Assembly (NCBI GenBank): GCA_964511065.1
Contig: CAZEEG010000046.1
Location: forward strand, 1-40,799
Origin: CALBRZ01 sp964511065
Lineage (GTDB): Bacteria > Planctomycetota > Planctomycetia > Pirellulales > S012-138
Direction: 5' to 3'
DNA: 40,799 nucleotides
Below the pieces are notes generated by a model, which did not search any database, had not been told where the DNA came from, and was given only the letters and a program-made list of their open reading frames with translations. Positions 1 to 8,963 of the stretch are shown piece by piece (the first letter of the stretch is position 1; each line of letters begins with the position of its first letter). The position numbers were made by a program, and so were the translations under genes.

Positions 1-1070
1 GCCATGCTGTCGACGCGGAGCGTGAAGGCCCCCATGGTGAACCGTACGGCCATGCCGTTGAGCCAGGACAGGGCAACCACGCCCGCCAGGAGCGAAGCGG
101 CTGCCGCCAGCAGCATTCCTTCCTGGATGAGGCTGGTCAGGATCGCACGCCGCCTGAAACCTAAGGCCTGCAGCGTGGCAATCTCCCGCGTGCGTCCGGC
201 GACCGCCCCGTACATCATGTTGAGGCCGGTGAAAACGCCCGCCCCCGCGACCAGCAAGACGACCAGCCATGCCAGTAGCCGCACGGGCTGGTAATGTCTC
301 TGCAACGATGCGTAATAATCCGACTCGCGCACCGCCTGCAGTTCCAGGTCGAGGCGTTCCTTGCAAAACAAAGTGGCCTCGGCGAGATTCGCACCGGGCC
401 GGAGCAACAGGGCAACCACACTCAAATCTTGTCGTTTCAGTGCCTGTTGAACGTCGGGCAGGCGGCACCAGAGTTCGGATTCGAAAGCCGAGCCGCCAGC
501 CGTAAATTGCCCACTGATCGTCCAAGTGCGCCCTTCGAACTGGACCTGTCGCCCGATGGCCAATTGCTGCGGATCGATGCCGAGCTTGGCCGCGGCCAGA
601 CGGCCCGCCATGATCTCTCCTGGCCCTGGCCAGTTGCCTTCTACGATACGCACTTGCCGGCGGACGAGTGTCGCGGTCGCGGTGACTCCCCGCACCAGCC
701 CTAGCAAGCCCGACTGCCCAGCTACCGCGACGCGGGTTCCCAAGTACAGCTCGGGCGAAACATACGATTTCTCAAACCGCTCCTGAATGCCTGCCAGATT
801 GGCGGTCAGCAGGCCGGGGACTTGGGCGGCAATCGCTGAGTTTTCAATATTCGCATCGGCATTCATCGAGTAAACGAGTACTACGTCGGGGTCCCCGCTA
901 ACGGCCAACGACTGTTCCAACCCCCGGATGAATCCGACCACCACAAAGATCAACAGCACCACGACCGCCAGCGCTGCAAAGGTCAGCGCGCTGCGGGAGG
1001 GTCGCCGAAGCAAATTGCGGACCCCGTATTCCCACGGTAAGAGTCGCAGGCGGAACATCGTCGATCCCAT
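1..1070 (-). CDS. ABC transporter permease, FtsX/MacB-like (partial, runs off left edge)
   Basis: The minus strand is open from an ATG at 1070 to the window edge (about 356 codons), so the C-terminus is missing. The protein starts MGSTMFRLRLLPWEYGVRNL, followed by a hydrophobic segment near residues 30-48 (LTFAALAVVVLLIFVVVGF). A long soluble part follows, then two or more hydrophobic segments near 270-345, around an RTREIATLQALGFRRRAIL stretch. This is the layout of FtsX/MacB-type permeases: one N-terminal helix, a periplasmic domain, then a helix bundle whose cytoplasmic loop contacts the ATPase. The family exports lipids, drugs or lipoproteins, or acts mechanically on the envelope; the substrate cannot be told here. 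A second ATG at 1058 (MFRLRLLPWEY) is an equally good start, and no strong Shine-Dalgarno marks either. The ATPase partner should lie left of the window. Confidence 0.85.
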   Translation of the reverse strand, partial: MGSTMFRLRLLPWEYGVRNLLRRPSRSALTFAALAVVVLLIFVVVGFIRGLEQSLAVSGDPDVVLVYSMNADANIENSAIAAQVPGLLTANLAGIQERFEKSYVSPELYLGTRVAVAGQSGLLGLVRGVTATATLVRRQVRIVEGNWPGPGEIMAGRLAAAKLGIDPQQLAIGRQVQFEGRTWTISGQFTAGGSAFESELWCRLPDVQQALKRQDLSVVALLLRPGANLAEATLFCKERLDLELQAVRESDYYASLQRHYQPVRLLAWLVVLLVAGAGVFTGLNMMYGAVAGRTREIATLQALGFRRRAILTSLIQEGMLLAAAASLLAGVVALSWLNGMAVRFTMGAFTLRVDSM

Positions 1071-1505
1071 TCAAAGTATTTCGTACTGATAGCAACCAGC
1101 GCATGACCGCGGCTGATCGCCAGGCGGTAACGCAACCTCAAGGCCGTATGGCCAGCGTTTCAATGCATGATCTTGGCGCGCGGGCAGCTAATACCCGCTT
1201 CATTGCACCCTGGTGCACCTGAATGCCGAGGACTATGCTGAAACATACGCTTCTCGGCGCCGATCGTGCGGCAACCGGACATTGGCAGCGCCACGATCAA
1301 CCACATCCATGCAGCGCCGTGGCCGCCGGTTTGCTGAAAGACCGGCGCAATACGTCATCGCCTATGCATGATGGAATCCGCGCGGCATCACGCCAGAGAA
1401 AGGTGACGATTTGCCTGGACAGATACCGATCACCCAGGCGCGGGCTTGCAGAAGCGCGAAAACCGCGCATCGGCTAGCGAGCAGTTTAAGCTAGCCAGGA
1501 AAAGA
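1071..1505. other. Gene-free stretch
   Basis: No convincing reading frame on either strand. A perfect 6-2-6 inverted repeat (TGCACC CT GGTGCA) lies at 1204-1217 and is too short to assign. This spacer separates the Cys-rich gene from the permease on the same strand. Confidence 0.5.
1472..1496 (-). terminator. Hairpin just downstream of the Cys-rich gene
   Basis: GGCTAGC (1472-1478) and GCTAGCC (1490-1496) form a 7-bp stem with an 11-nt loop, starting 9 nt after the stop codon of the minus-strand gene ending at 1506. There is no clean U tract after it, so it may be a weak or Rho-assisted end, or an mRNA 3' stabiliser. Confidence 0.3.
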
Positions 1506-1931
1506 TTAGATCTGCAGGGATTGAACCATGAGGCGCAAGGGGCGCCCTGCAATCGATGAAGGGCACGGAGATCCCCCGTCCATCCTCACGGCAATGTTGT
1601 CGGCAGTGAGCAAGCTCAGGGGAGGCGTAACATCGACCGCCCACAGCCCGGCGAGAAAGGCGTCGTGTACCGAGGCGTTGTCCGTCAGGACTGCCCCTTT
1701 ACAAAGGCAATCCGCACATGAGCATTGGCCTGGAGCGGATGGCGCATGGTCGTGCTGAACCGGTTCGGTCTCGCACGCAGTCGCTGGTGGTACTTCGCAA
1801 TGGCTGGTACAGCACGAGCAGGAAGATGGCTGGCCGGCCGCCGCCCGAGCCCCGCCCGCACTGCCAGAACAATGAAACGGGCAGTTGAGCAGCGAGGCGA
1901 TCAGCAACAGTACTTGAGCCATGCGTACCAT
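1506..1931 (-). CDS. Small exported Cys-rich protein, function unknown
   Basis: A 141-residue protein. The ATG at 1931 is preferred because the product then begins with a signal-peptide-like segment, MVRMAQVLLLIASLLNC; the open frame extends upstream to 2021 but that part looks non-coding. Residues 17-80 carry many Cys and several His, including the clusters CSCCTSHC and CSCADCLC, which suggests metal binding or disulfides outside the cytoplasm. The C-terminus (PLRLMVQSLQI) has no Cys. I recall comparable Cys-rich proteins beside metal or drug efflux genes in planctomycetes, and an ABC permease lies downstream on the same strand, but 435 bp separates the two. The specific function is not known. 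Confidence 0.6.
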   Translation of the reverse strand: MVRMAQVLLLIASLLNCPFHCSGSAGGARAAAGQPSSCSCCTSHCEVPPATACETEPVQHDHAPSAPGQCSCADCLCKGAVLTDNASVHDAFLAGLWAVDVTPPLSLLTADNIAVRMDGGSPCPSSIAGRPLRLMVQSLQI

Positions 1932-2435
1932 GGGTTCGATCTTAACCCAAATTACCGATCCGCGCCAACTCGACTTGAAATGGGGAAGCAGCCGCGTCCG
2001 CACCACGGACCGCCCGCCCAAAGGTTCCGGTTTTCATCGCACGTATTAGCGCGTGATGGCTACCCCCCCAGAGGGTGCGGCGCGCACGTATTCCGACCAA
2101 CGCTCGCTGAGCGTCACAAACGTGTCTCCAAGAGGGGAAGGAAGTAAGGACAGCACCTTGACCAGAGGCGGTCAGCAAGAAGTGGTTGCCGGGCTTCCAC
2201 AGTCCTTCTTGCGGCCGCTGCCGCTCATGGGCTTGAGCGAAAAACTCGATCGTAAGGCGTTCGCTCTACCGCTGACCCCGAGGCTTTCAGAAGGGCAGCG
2301 CTGGCGAACCGGCAGGCGGCTTGGGCGCAGCAGCTTCTTCAGGGTGTGGAGCGTGAATGTTATACTCGCAACGGATCGACCGCTTGCAGGTCACGCCAGT
2401 CAATGCTTACCAAAGTTTTTCGCGGAATCGCACTG
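1932..2435. other. Gene-free divergent intergenic region
   Basis: This lies between the minus-strand Cys-rich gene and the plus-strand GDPD gene. Open frames here overlap each other and have non-natural composition. The only signal seen is a promoter-like pair near 2338-2366. Confidence 0.5.
2338..2366 (+). promoter_or_regulatory. Possible sigma70-type promoter for the GDPD gene
   Basis: TTCAGG (2338-2343), a 17-nt spacer and TATACT (2361-2366) resemble -35 and -10 boxes. The -10 matches consensus at 5 of 6 positions, the -35 only at 3. It lies about 70 bp before the chosen ATG. The TTCAG-N17-TA pattern recurs upstream of the methyltransferase gene. Confidence 0.4.
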
Positions 2436-3254
2436 ATGAATTTCAAACCTTCGGTCAGGATGGTTCTCGCCATTCTCGGCTCTGTCGTTTTGGGGCAAAC
2501 CGCCATAGCCCAGCAGTCGGGACCGCTCGTCATGGCGCATCGAGGCGGTGCCCACGAGCTGGAAGAAAACACCATGGCCGCCTTTCGCACCTGCTATGAG
2601 AAGGGGATCCGCGGGTTTGAAACGGACATCCGCATGACGAAGGACGGCGTGCTGGTGATTCTGCACGACGACAGTCTCGACCGCACGCACAATGCGAGCG
2701 GTGCCGTGGAAAGCAAAATGGCTGCCGAGTTGAAAGATGTCGTCAGCAAAAAGGGGCAACCGCTGCTCTTCCTCGAGGAGCTCCTGGACTATTTCGCCGA
2801 TAAGCCAGGAGTTTACATCGAGTTCGAACTGAAGACGGGCAACCGCTCGCTGTATCCCGATGACCGCGTTCGCCAAATGTGCATGTTGATCCACCAGGCT
2901 GCCGAGGCCAAGAAGCCTACGGGGTCGATCTATGCCTTCACGTCATTCGACGAACGCCCCCTCAAAGAAATTCGCAGCATTGACGAAAACGCCCAGACGC
3001 TGCTGATCTCCGGGAAACCGCTCTCCGAGGAGCTCATCCAGAGGGCCAAGAGTCTGCGCGTAAACTACATCGGGTGCCAACTCAGCGGCACTTCTCGAAC
3101 GATGGTCAGGGAAGCACAAAAGCAAGGCTTTAAGGTCAACTGTTGGCCCGGCCATCGTATTGAGGACTATTACCTGTGCCTTGGCCTGGGCGTTGACGTG
3201 CATTGCACCGATATCCCGCTGGCGGTCTTGAAGGTGAAAGAAGCGCTCAAGTGA
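2436..3254 (+). CDS. Exported glycerophosphodiester phosphodiesterase family protein
   Basis: A 272-residue protein. It has a signal peptide (MNFKPSVRMVLAILGSVVLG, cleavage likely after QTAIA) and then a GDPD TIM-barrel domain. The family hydrolyses glycerophosphodiesters to glycerol-3-phosphate and an alcohol. Visible hallmarks are HRGG (35-38), ENT (44-46), the metal-binding ETD in ETDIRMTKDG (62-71) and the catalytic His in LHDDSLDRT (76-84). C-terminal strands include VNCWPGH and DVHCTDIP, typical of the barrel's end. Size fits a single-domain GDPD. The signal peptide implies action in the periplasm, probably on phospholipid head groups as a carbon or phosphate source. An in-frame ATG at 2403 would add 11 residues; 2436 gives the more usual signal peptide. 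Confidence 0.88.
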   Translation: MNFKPSVRMVLAILGSVVLGQTAIAQQSGPLVMAHRGGAHELEENTMAAFRTCYEKGIRGFETDIRMTKDGVLVILHDDSLDRTHNASGAVESKMAAELKDVVSKKGQPLLFLEELLDYFADKPGVYIEFELKTGNRSLYPDDRVRQMCMLIHQAAEAKKPTGSIYAFTSFDERPLKEIRSIDENAQTLLISGKPLSEELIQRAKSLRVNYIGCQLSGTSRTMVREAQKQGFKVNCWPGHRIEDYYLCLGLGVDVHCTDIPLAVLKVKEALK

Positions 3255-3775
3255 TGGGGGGACAGTAGCGCGGTGCCAAGCTCGTTTGCCGAGCCTCCCA
3301 CCTTGGTGCTGAAACGTTTGATCTTCGCCGTGGCGTGCCGATGTACCGACCAAGGCGCGCCCCTTTGTTCGGTCCGCGGGCTCACCTGGTGCCTACCCAT
3401 GCGCAGTCCTTACGCTTTCCACGGTACTGGTCGCTGAACTGCGTCCCCGACTGGTTCACCTGCGACGGAAGCAACACTCTCTGCTGCGCGGAATCGGCTT
3501 GTCCGAATTCCGCTGCCAACCGCAACAGGCAATTGGCCCGGCAAGTTGCTTAATCCTCGGTGCCTGGCATCACCTTGGCCTGCTGAGCCAACTGCGGTTC
3601 GCTGGGTGGTTGCTCGCGCTGCCATTTCCAGGCCGAGCGCTGGCTAGCAGCTTGCTTTGCAGTGTTTCAGCGAATTCAGAAAGTCGTGACTTGATGATAG
3701 ATTAGCTAGAGTCCGCGACCACGATCGCTTCAAGCAAACGTCCGTTTCTCTCGATGACCAATTCCCGGGGGAGCC
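3255..3775. other. Gene-free stretch
   Basis: No believable coding frame over about 520 bp. A promoter-like pair lies near its right end, upstream of the methyltransferase gene. Confidence 0.5.
3675..3703 (+). promoter_or_regulatory. Possible sigma70-type promoter for the methyltransferase-DsrE gene
   Basis: TTCAGA (3675-3680), a 17-nt spacer and TAGATT (3698-3703) match consensus at 4 of 6 positions each. The site is about 70 bp upstream of the ATG at 3776. The same TAGATT -10 is proposed for mraZ. Confidence 0.4.
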
Positions 3776-4954
3776 ATGATTCGCCATTCACTCCGCCTGT
3801 TTTCTTCGCTGCTGTTGACGTGCTGCCTGGTGGCTGTTTCCCCGGCCCAGGAGAAAAGTGTCAAACCCGGCATCAACGATCGGTTCCAAAATCCGAACGT
3901 CCAAGAGTTTGTCGAACGGTTCGAAATCGAAAGCCGGGAAGTCTTCCAACATCGCCGGAGGATTCTGGAAGCCTGCCAGATCCAACCCGGCCAGACGGTG
4001 GCCGACATCGGCGCCGGAACCGGACTGTTCACGCGCATGTTCTCCGAGGCCGTCGGCGACCAGGGACGTGTCATCGCCGTGGACATCGCGAAGCAGTTTC
4101 TCGAACATATCCGGGCGACCAGTGCCAAGCTAGGGCAGAAGAACGTGGAAACCGTGCTCTGCACGTCCGATTCGACGGAGTTGGCGGAGAACTCCGTCGA
4201 TGTGGCGTTCATTTGCGACACCTATCACCATTTTGAATTCCCGCTGAAGACGATGGCATCACTCCGGCGTGCCCTAAAGCCTGGAGGCCGGGTCATCGTG
4301 ATCGACTTCCATCGCATCCCAGGCAAGACGAAAGCATGGACCTTGAACCATGTCCGGGCAGGCCAGGAGGTTTTTGAAAGCGAGATTGTCGAAAGCGGGT
4401 TTCTCAAGACGCGAGAAGTGAAAGGTATTCTCGAAGAGAATTACTTCGTCGAATTCACCAAGAGTTCTACGCCCGGCCTGAAGCCGCCTCAATATCCGAT
4501 CATCAAGGGATATGGCGGAGTTGTTAGCGTAACCCGCGCCGCGGAACAGCCGCGCCCAGGCGCCAGGTTGTTATTTGATGTGACGGCGACGGCGCCGGTG
4601 GACGCTGTTCAGAAGGGGCTGGAAAGGGCGGCCCGCCTCCTCAACCTTTACGGCGCAGCTGGGCTCAAGGCGTCCGACATCAAACTTACGGTCGTACTTC
4701 ACGGCGAAGCGACCCGAGCGGTATTGAAGGATGAATTCTATCAATCGCGGTTTGGCGCCAAACGAAATCCGAATCTGCCGCTGATCCAATTGCTTCAGGG
4801 GGCCGGCGTCGAGGTGCTCGTGTGCGGGCAGGCTCTTAACTACAAGGGGTTTCCTGAAAACGCCGTTGAGCCATCCATCCCCATTGCCGATTCGGCACTC
4901 TCCGTCATTGCCAATCGACAGATGGACGGTTACGGCTACCTGCCAATCCAATGA
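3776..4954 (+). CDS. Exported SAM-dependent methyltransferase fused to a DsrE-like domain
   Basis: A 392-residue protein with three parts. Residues 1-25 are a signal peptide (hydrophobic SSLLLTCCLVAV, cleavage near SPAQ). Residues about 45-228 are a class I methyltransferase: motif I is ADIGAGTGLF (76-85), the acidic end of beta2 is AVDIA (101-105), then DVAFICDTYHHF (142-153) and LKPGGRVIVIDF (168-178). Residues about 245-392 resemble the secreted DsrE/DsrF-like family: a strand LLFDVT, helix GLERAARLLNLYGAAG, strand LTVVLHG and the Cys-containing VEVLVCGQALNYKGF with C350. DsrE-fold proteins handle sulfur species through such a cysteine. The substrate is unknown. The odd point is an apparently exported methyltransferase, since SAM is cytoplasmic. 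The start is supported by the signal peptide. Confidence 0.8.
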   Translation: MIRHSLRLFSSLLLTCCLVAVSPAQEKSVKPGINDRFQNPNVQEFVERFEIESREVFQHRRRILEACQIQPGQTVADIGAGTGLFTRMFSEAVGDQGRVIAVDIAKQFLEHIRATSAKLGQKNVETVLCTSDSTELAENSVDVAFICDTYHHFEFPLKTMASLRRALKPGGRVIVIDFHRIPGKTKAWTLNHVRAGQEVFESEIVESGFLKTREVKGILEENYFVEFTKSSTPGLKPPQYPIIKGYGGVVSVTRAAEQPRPGARLLFDVTATAPVDAVQKGLERAARLLNLYGAAGLKASDIKLTVVLHGEATRAVLKDEFYQSRFGAKRNPNLPLIQLLQGAGVEVLVCGQALNYKGFPENAVEPSIPIADSALSVIANRQMDGYGYLPIQ

Positions 4955-5232
4955 ACCGTGACAGGACAATCGCGGTAGGCGAGAACGTTTCGCTCTCCAT
5001 CCTCGAATTGCAGGTGAACGAAACCTGCCCCACTTAGCCGGCACACGCAGCAAGCCGCTTGGCGCCTTGCGTAGATCTCAAATCCGCCCGGCCAAGCCGC
5101 AATGAGCCTGCAAGACCTGGCATGGCTGCGGGTCCGCAACGTCTACCTGCCACGGGAGGGGGGAGGGCAGATGCCGCTGCCGGTTCGCCCGATTGCGCTT
5201 TGCCGTTGCTGTTGCTGTTTGTACCGCCGCTG

Positions 5233-7914
5233 TCAGGTCGCCAAATCGAGTGATACTTCGATGATTTCTTCCGTAGCGACCGTGGGGATTTGGAATCTCA
5301 GTTTCTGCAGCAGCCGCAGCATGGGTTTGTTCTCGGCAAAAACCTGGCCGACCAGCCGCCGCACTCCGCGTTCCCGGGCCACCGCGATCAAACGTTGCAT
5401 CAGTTGTGTCCCGATCCCGCGGCGTTGCCAGCGTTCACCGACGACCAGGGCGAACTCGGCCACGCCCGTTTCAGGACGCAGGTGGTAACGCGAGACACCC
5501 GTGATGTGCGGGCGACCCTCCTCGTCGTGCCACACGCCGGCCAGGGCCAACTCCCGATCGTAATCGAGATGGCAAAGCCGAATGAGGTTGTCCCGGGTCA
5601 GGTGGCGAACGAGCCCAAAAAACCGCCACCGCAGGGTCTGCTCGGAATGCCCGGCGTGAAACTCCACAATCAGCGGCTCGTCTTCGGGCCGAATCGGTCG
5701 AACCAGAATCTCGGTCGCGTCGGACAGGTTGAAGCGGGAGATATACTGGTTCGGATACGGCATGATGGCCAGCCGCGGACGTTGCGCTTCGGGCAGGTTG
5801 GGTGGCGTGAGCAGCACCCGCGCATCCAGTGCGACTATCTGCTCGGGACTGGCCAGCAGGGGATTGATATCCACCTCTGCGATATCCGGAAAATCAACGA
5901 TGAGCTGGCCGAACCGCACCAGCAGCGATTCCAGTTCGGCCAGCGCCACCGGCGGCTTCCCTCGCACTCCGTGCAGGGCCTTGTAAATGAGCGTTCGCTC
6001 CATCAAACGCCGCGCCAATGCCCGATTGAGCGGCGGCAAGGCCAGAGCCCGATCCTGGAAGACTTCGACCATCACGCCGCCGGAGCCAAACAGCAGCACG
6101 GGTCCAAACTGCCGATCCACGGAACTCCCCACGATTAGTTCGTACCCTGCATTGCGTACCATCGGCTGGACGGTGACACCGTCGAAAGCCTGCTGCTGCC
6201 CGCGCTGGGCCAGGTTGTTTTCGATGGTGGCGTAGGCCCGCCGCACCGCCGCTTCGTCCCGCAAGTCGAGCTGAACCCCGCCCACGTCGCTCTTGTGCGT
6301 GATCTGCTGCGACAACAGCTTCAACACCACTGGAAACCCCATCTGCCGCGCGGCCGCAGCGGCTTCATCAACCGTGCGGCAAGCCACGGTTGGCACCACC
6401 GGGATTCCATACGCGGCCAGGACTTCCTTCGCTTCCCACTCGGTCATCAGCGTGCGCTCCTCATCCCGGGCCTGATCGATCATCTTCTGCACGCGAGTAC
6501 TATCGGGCGACCAGCCCTCGGGCAGGGCTTCGGGCGTTTCGTACAGCAATTCCTGGTTTTGCTTGTACTGCACCATGTTGAGGAAGGCCTGGATAGCCGC
6601 CTCGGGCGAATCGAACGTGGGGAAGCCGGCCAGGTTCAGGATGCGGCGTCCCTCGCGGACTTCCGCACCGCCCATCCAACTCGCCAGGATTGGTTTCCGC
6701 GACAGGTGGGCAAACGGAAGCAGTTGGCGAGCCGTTTCGGTGGGGTCGGTCATGGCTTGCGGAGTGAGCAGCACCAACAAGCCCTGCACGCCGGGGTCGC
6801 GGGCGCAGATGTCCACGGTTGCGCGGTAACGTTCGGGCGTGGCGTCCCCCAGGATGTCGATGGGGTTATTGTGGCTCCAGTACGGCGGCAAGATTTCGTT
6901 GAGTGCCGCATACGTTTCTGGCGACAGTTCTGCAAGCGCGCCGCCTTGCAGCATCAAGGCGTCGGTCGCCATCACCCCTGGCCCGCCGGCGTTGGTCACA
7001 ATCGCTAATGCCGGACCGCGTGGCGCGGCTTGCGTGGCCAGAATCTCGGCCATGTTGAACAGCTCAGAGATCGTCTTGACGCGCAGCACGCCGGCACGGC
7101 GAAAGGCCGCTTCGAACACAGCATCTGAACCGGCCATGGCGCCGGTGTGCGAAGCGGCGGCGCGGGCGCCAGCCTCGTGGCGGCCGGCCTTAATCACCAC
7201 GATGGGTTTGTTGCGGGCAACGGCTCGCGCAGCGCTCAGGAACTTCCGCACGTTTCCGATCGATTCCATGTAAAGGATAATGCTGCGCGTATTGGGGTCC
7301 TCGCCGAAGTAATCGATGAGGTCGCCGAAATCCACATCGACCATGCTCCCCACGCTGACGAAGTTGCTGAACCCGATATTGACCTCTTGCGCCCAGTCCA
7401 GGATCGAGGTGCAGATGGCCCCACTCTGGCTGAGCAGGGCCAGATGCCCCGCCCGGGGCGTGGACGAGGCAAAACTGGCATTCAGCCCGACGCCGGGACA
7501 AATGACCCCCAGGCAGTTGGGGCCGATCACGCGCAGGCGGCCCTGGGCGATGGATGCCACCTGCCGCTCCAGTGCCCGCCCCTTTTCGCCCAATTCGGAA
7601 AAGCCGGCCGAGATCACAATCGCACCTTTCACGCCGTGCTGGACGCACTGCCCCAGCACACCGGGCACCGTCGCCGCCGGGGTGGCGATCACTGCCAGAT
7701 CGACCGAGTCTGGAACTTCGGTGATGCTCGGATAGCAATGAATGCCACGAATCGCGCGCCGACGGGGATTCACCGGGTAGATCACGCCGTTGAACGGGCT
7801 GCTCGTGAGGTTGTGGATCAGGATATTGCCCACGCTGCCCGGGGTAGCGCTGGCACCAATCACGGCAATGGATTCTGGATGAAAGACCGGATCCAGTGAG
7901 TGCTTGATCTTCAT
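5233..7914 (-). CDS. Acyl-CoA synthetase (ADP-forming) fused to a GNAT acetyltransferase domain
   Basis: An 893-residue protein. The ATG at 7914 gives MKIKHSLDPVFHPESIAVIG, the usual start of this family; the frame is open to 8007 but that part looks non-coding. Order of domains: CoA-binding Rossmann domain (about 12-130, IAVIGASATPGSVGN), succinyl-CoA-synthetase-like domains (about 150-470), ATP-grasp (about 495-715, VVLKLLSQQITHKSDVGGV) and a C-terminal GNAT domain (about 730-893) with the acetyl-CoA loop RWQRRGIGTQLM. The layout matches the protein acetyltransferases Pat/PatZ, in which the synthetase part is regulatory and, as I recall, lacks the phosphoryl-transfer histidine. Here that histidine appears present (H256 in AASHTGAMAG), so acyl-CoA + ADP + Pi interconversion may still occur. 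Either a bifunctional enzyme or a lysine acetyltransferase is possible. It seems to be transcribed alone. Confidence 0.87.
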   Translation of the reverse strand: MKIKHSLDPVFHPESIAVIGASATPGSVGNILIHNLTSSPFNGVIYPVNPRRRAIRGIHCYPSITEVPDSVDLAVIATPAATVPGVLGQCVQHGVKGAIVISAGFSELGEKGRALERQVASIAQGRLRVIGPNCLGVICPGVGLNASFASSTPRAGHLALLSQSGAICTSILDWAQEVNIGFSNFVSVGSMVDVDFGDLIDYFGEDPNTRSIILYMESIGNVRKFLSAARAVARNKPIVVIKAGRHEAGARAAASHTGAMAGSDAVFEAAFRRAGVLRVKTISELFNMAEILATQAAPRGPALAIVTNAGGPGVMATDALMLQGGALAELSPETYAALNEILPPYWSHNNPIDILGDATPERYRATVDICARDPGVQGLLVLLTPQAMTDPTETARQLLPFAHLSRKPILASWMGGAEVREGRRILNLAGFPTFDSPEAAIQAFLNMVQYKQNQELLYETPEALPEGWSPDSTRVQKMIDQARDEERTLMTEWEAKEVLAAYGIPVVPTVACRTVDEAAAAARQMGFPVVLKLLSQQITHKSDVGGVQLDLRDEAAVRRAYATIENNLAQRGQQQAFDGVTVQPMVRNAGYELIVGSSVDRQFGPVLLFGSGGVMVEVFQDRALALPPLNRALARRLMERTLIYKALHGVRGKPPVALAELESLLVRFGQLIVDFPDIAEVDINPLLASPEQIVALDARVLLTPPNLPEAQRPRLAIMPYPNQYISRFNLSDATEILVRPIRPEDEPLIVEFHAGHSEQTLRWRFFGLVRHLTRDNLIRLCHLDYDRELALAGVWHDEEGRPHITGVSRYHLRPETGVAEFALVVGERWQRRGIGTQLMQRLIAVARERGVRRLVGQVFAENKPMLRLLQKLRFQIPTVATEEIIEVSLDLAT

Positions 7915-8577
7915 CACGCTTTCTACAAGCTGGCAAGGTTTGGCGTGTGCTGGAAGCGACCAGCTTACCAGGCCGAAGAGCATCACGCGCGCGGACGCAC
8001 GTTTCACGTTTCCTGGTGGTGCGCTGGTTATATCAGGCAGGCCGGCCGAATGGGAAAGCGCGGGGGGCTCCTGCTACGGGGCCATCCGCACGGCGCGAGC
8101 CATCATAGCAGATGCGGTGACAGCGAACGCTGCGGGGAAAGTGCCTCCCGGCATCGAGCCAGCTCAAACCCGATCCGGCAGGATGCCTTCGGATCAAGTT
8201 GGTTTCCCTGTGCCGCCCCGTAAGCAAAGAATGCTTACTTGATGGATATCTGCGCAGCTCTGGACGGCTCTCTTGAGTGCTGGCCCACCGAGATGCGGCC
8301 CATTGCGCTGGAAAAGCGGAAGACTTGCGGCGCCGATCGTTCGACGACCAGACATTGCGTCGCAACCATCAAAGGCCCTGAACCAATTGCAGGCAGGACG
8401 GCATCGCAATGCTTCTGCTAGCCGCAGTCGTGCGCGCGTTGGCCGTTAGGACACTTCTGGCAGCAGAATGCACGGCTGCCTCGTGAAAGGTGAGCGCGCG
8501 CAGTGAAGACCGCACGGTTGCGGAGAATACCGTGAATGCCGGCAGGAAATGGCCGCTTGCGGCGAAACGTAAAGAAG
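7915..8577. other. Gene-free stretch
   Basis: About 660 bp between the tRNA gene and the synthetase/GNAT gene, both on the minus strand. Open frames on both strands are Arg/Ser/Pro-rich overlaps without recognisable protein features. No terminator or RNA gene was recognised. Confidence 0.5.
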
Positions 8578-8652
8578 TCGGGGTGGGGAGATTCGAACTC
8601 CCGACCTTCTGGTCCCAAACCAGACGCGCTAGCCAGACTGCGCTACACCCCG
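8578..8652 (-). tRNA. tRNA-Pro (anticodon UGG)
   Basis: A complete 75-nt cloverleaf on the minus strand. The acceptor stem is CGGGGTG/CACCCCG with discriminator A. The D stem is GCGC/GCGC. The anticodon stem TCTGG/CCAGA closes the loop TTTGGGA, giving anticodon TGG (reads CCN proline codons). The T stem GGGAG/CTCCC carries loop TTCGAAT. The 3' CCA is not encoded (the next bases are CTTC), so it must be added by a nucleotidyltransferase. Confidence 0.97.
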
Positions 8653-8963
8653 ATCAGGCACTAATGGCCAGTCGTAGCGAGTGATTCCTCGTAATTCGCT
8701 CGCTGCAAACACCTCTCAACAAGAAATTTAGCGTTCCGGCCGGAAAATTCAAAGTGCCCTGTGGTGGGTGTGGCCGTAATTTCAAGGGAAACCGCCCCCG
8801 GAAAACCCGTCATCTGGCAAAAGGGTTCCCCCGTCGACTACCAGACACGCCCACCGGGTCGAAAGATCGCGCGGGGGACCAACAAACATGGCTCACGGAG
8901 CCGGGGCACACATGGATACCCCGGTTGTTGTGGCTCACAGCGCCACAGCAGCATGGCTGGGAA
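8653..8963. other. Gene-free stretch
   Basis: About 310 bp upstream of the tRNA on its own strand. No coding frame or clear promoter was recognised. Confidence 0.45.

Noticed and set aside
5215..5240. AACAGCAACAGCAAC-like simple repeat after the synthetase/GNAT gene
   Set aside because: Too short to mean more than local low complexity.
5290..7899. Several 140-280 codon plus-strand frames opposite the synthetase/GNAT gene
   Set aside because: Shadows created by GC-rich codon bias; no domain features, and the minus-strand gene is certain.
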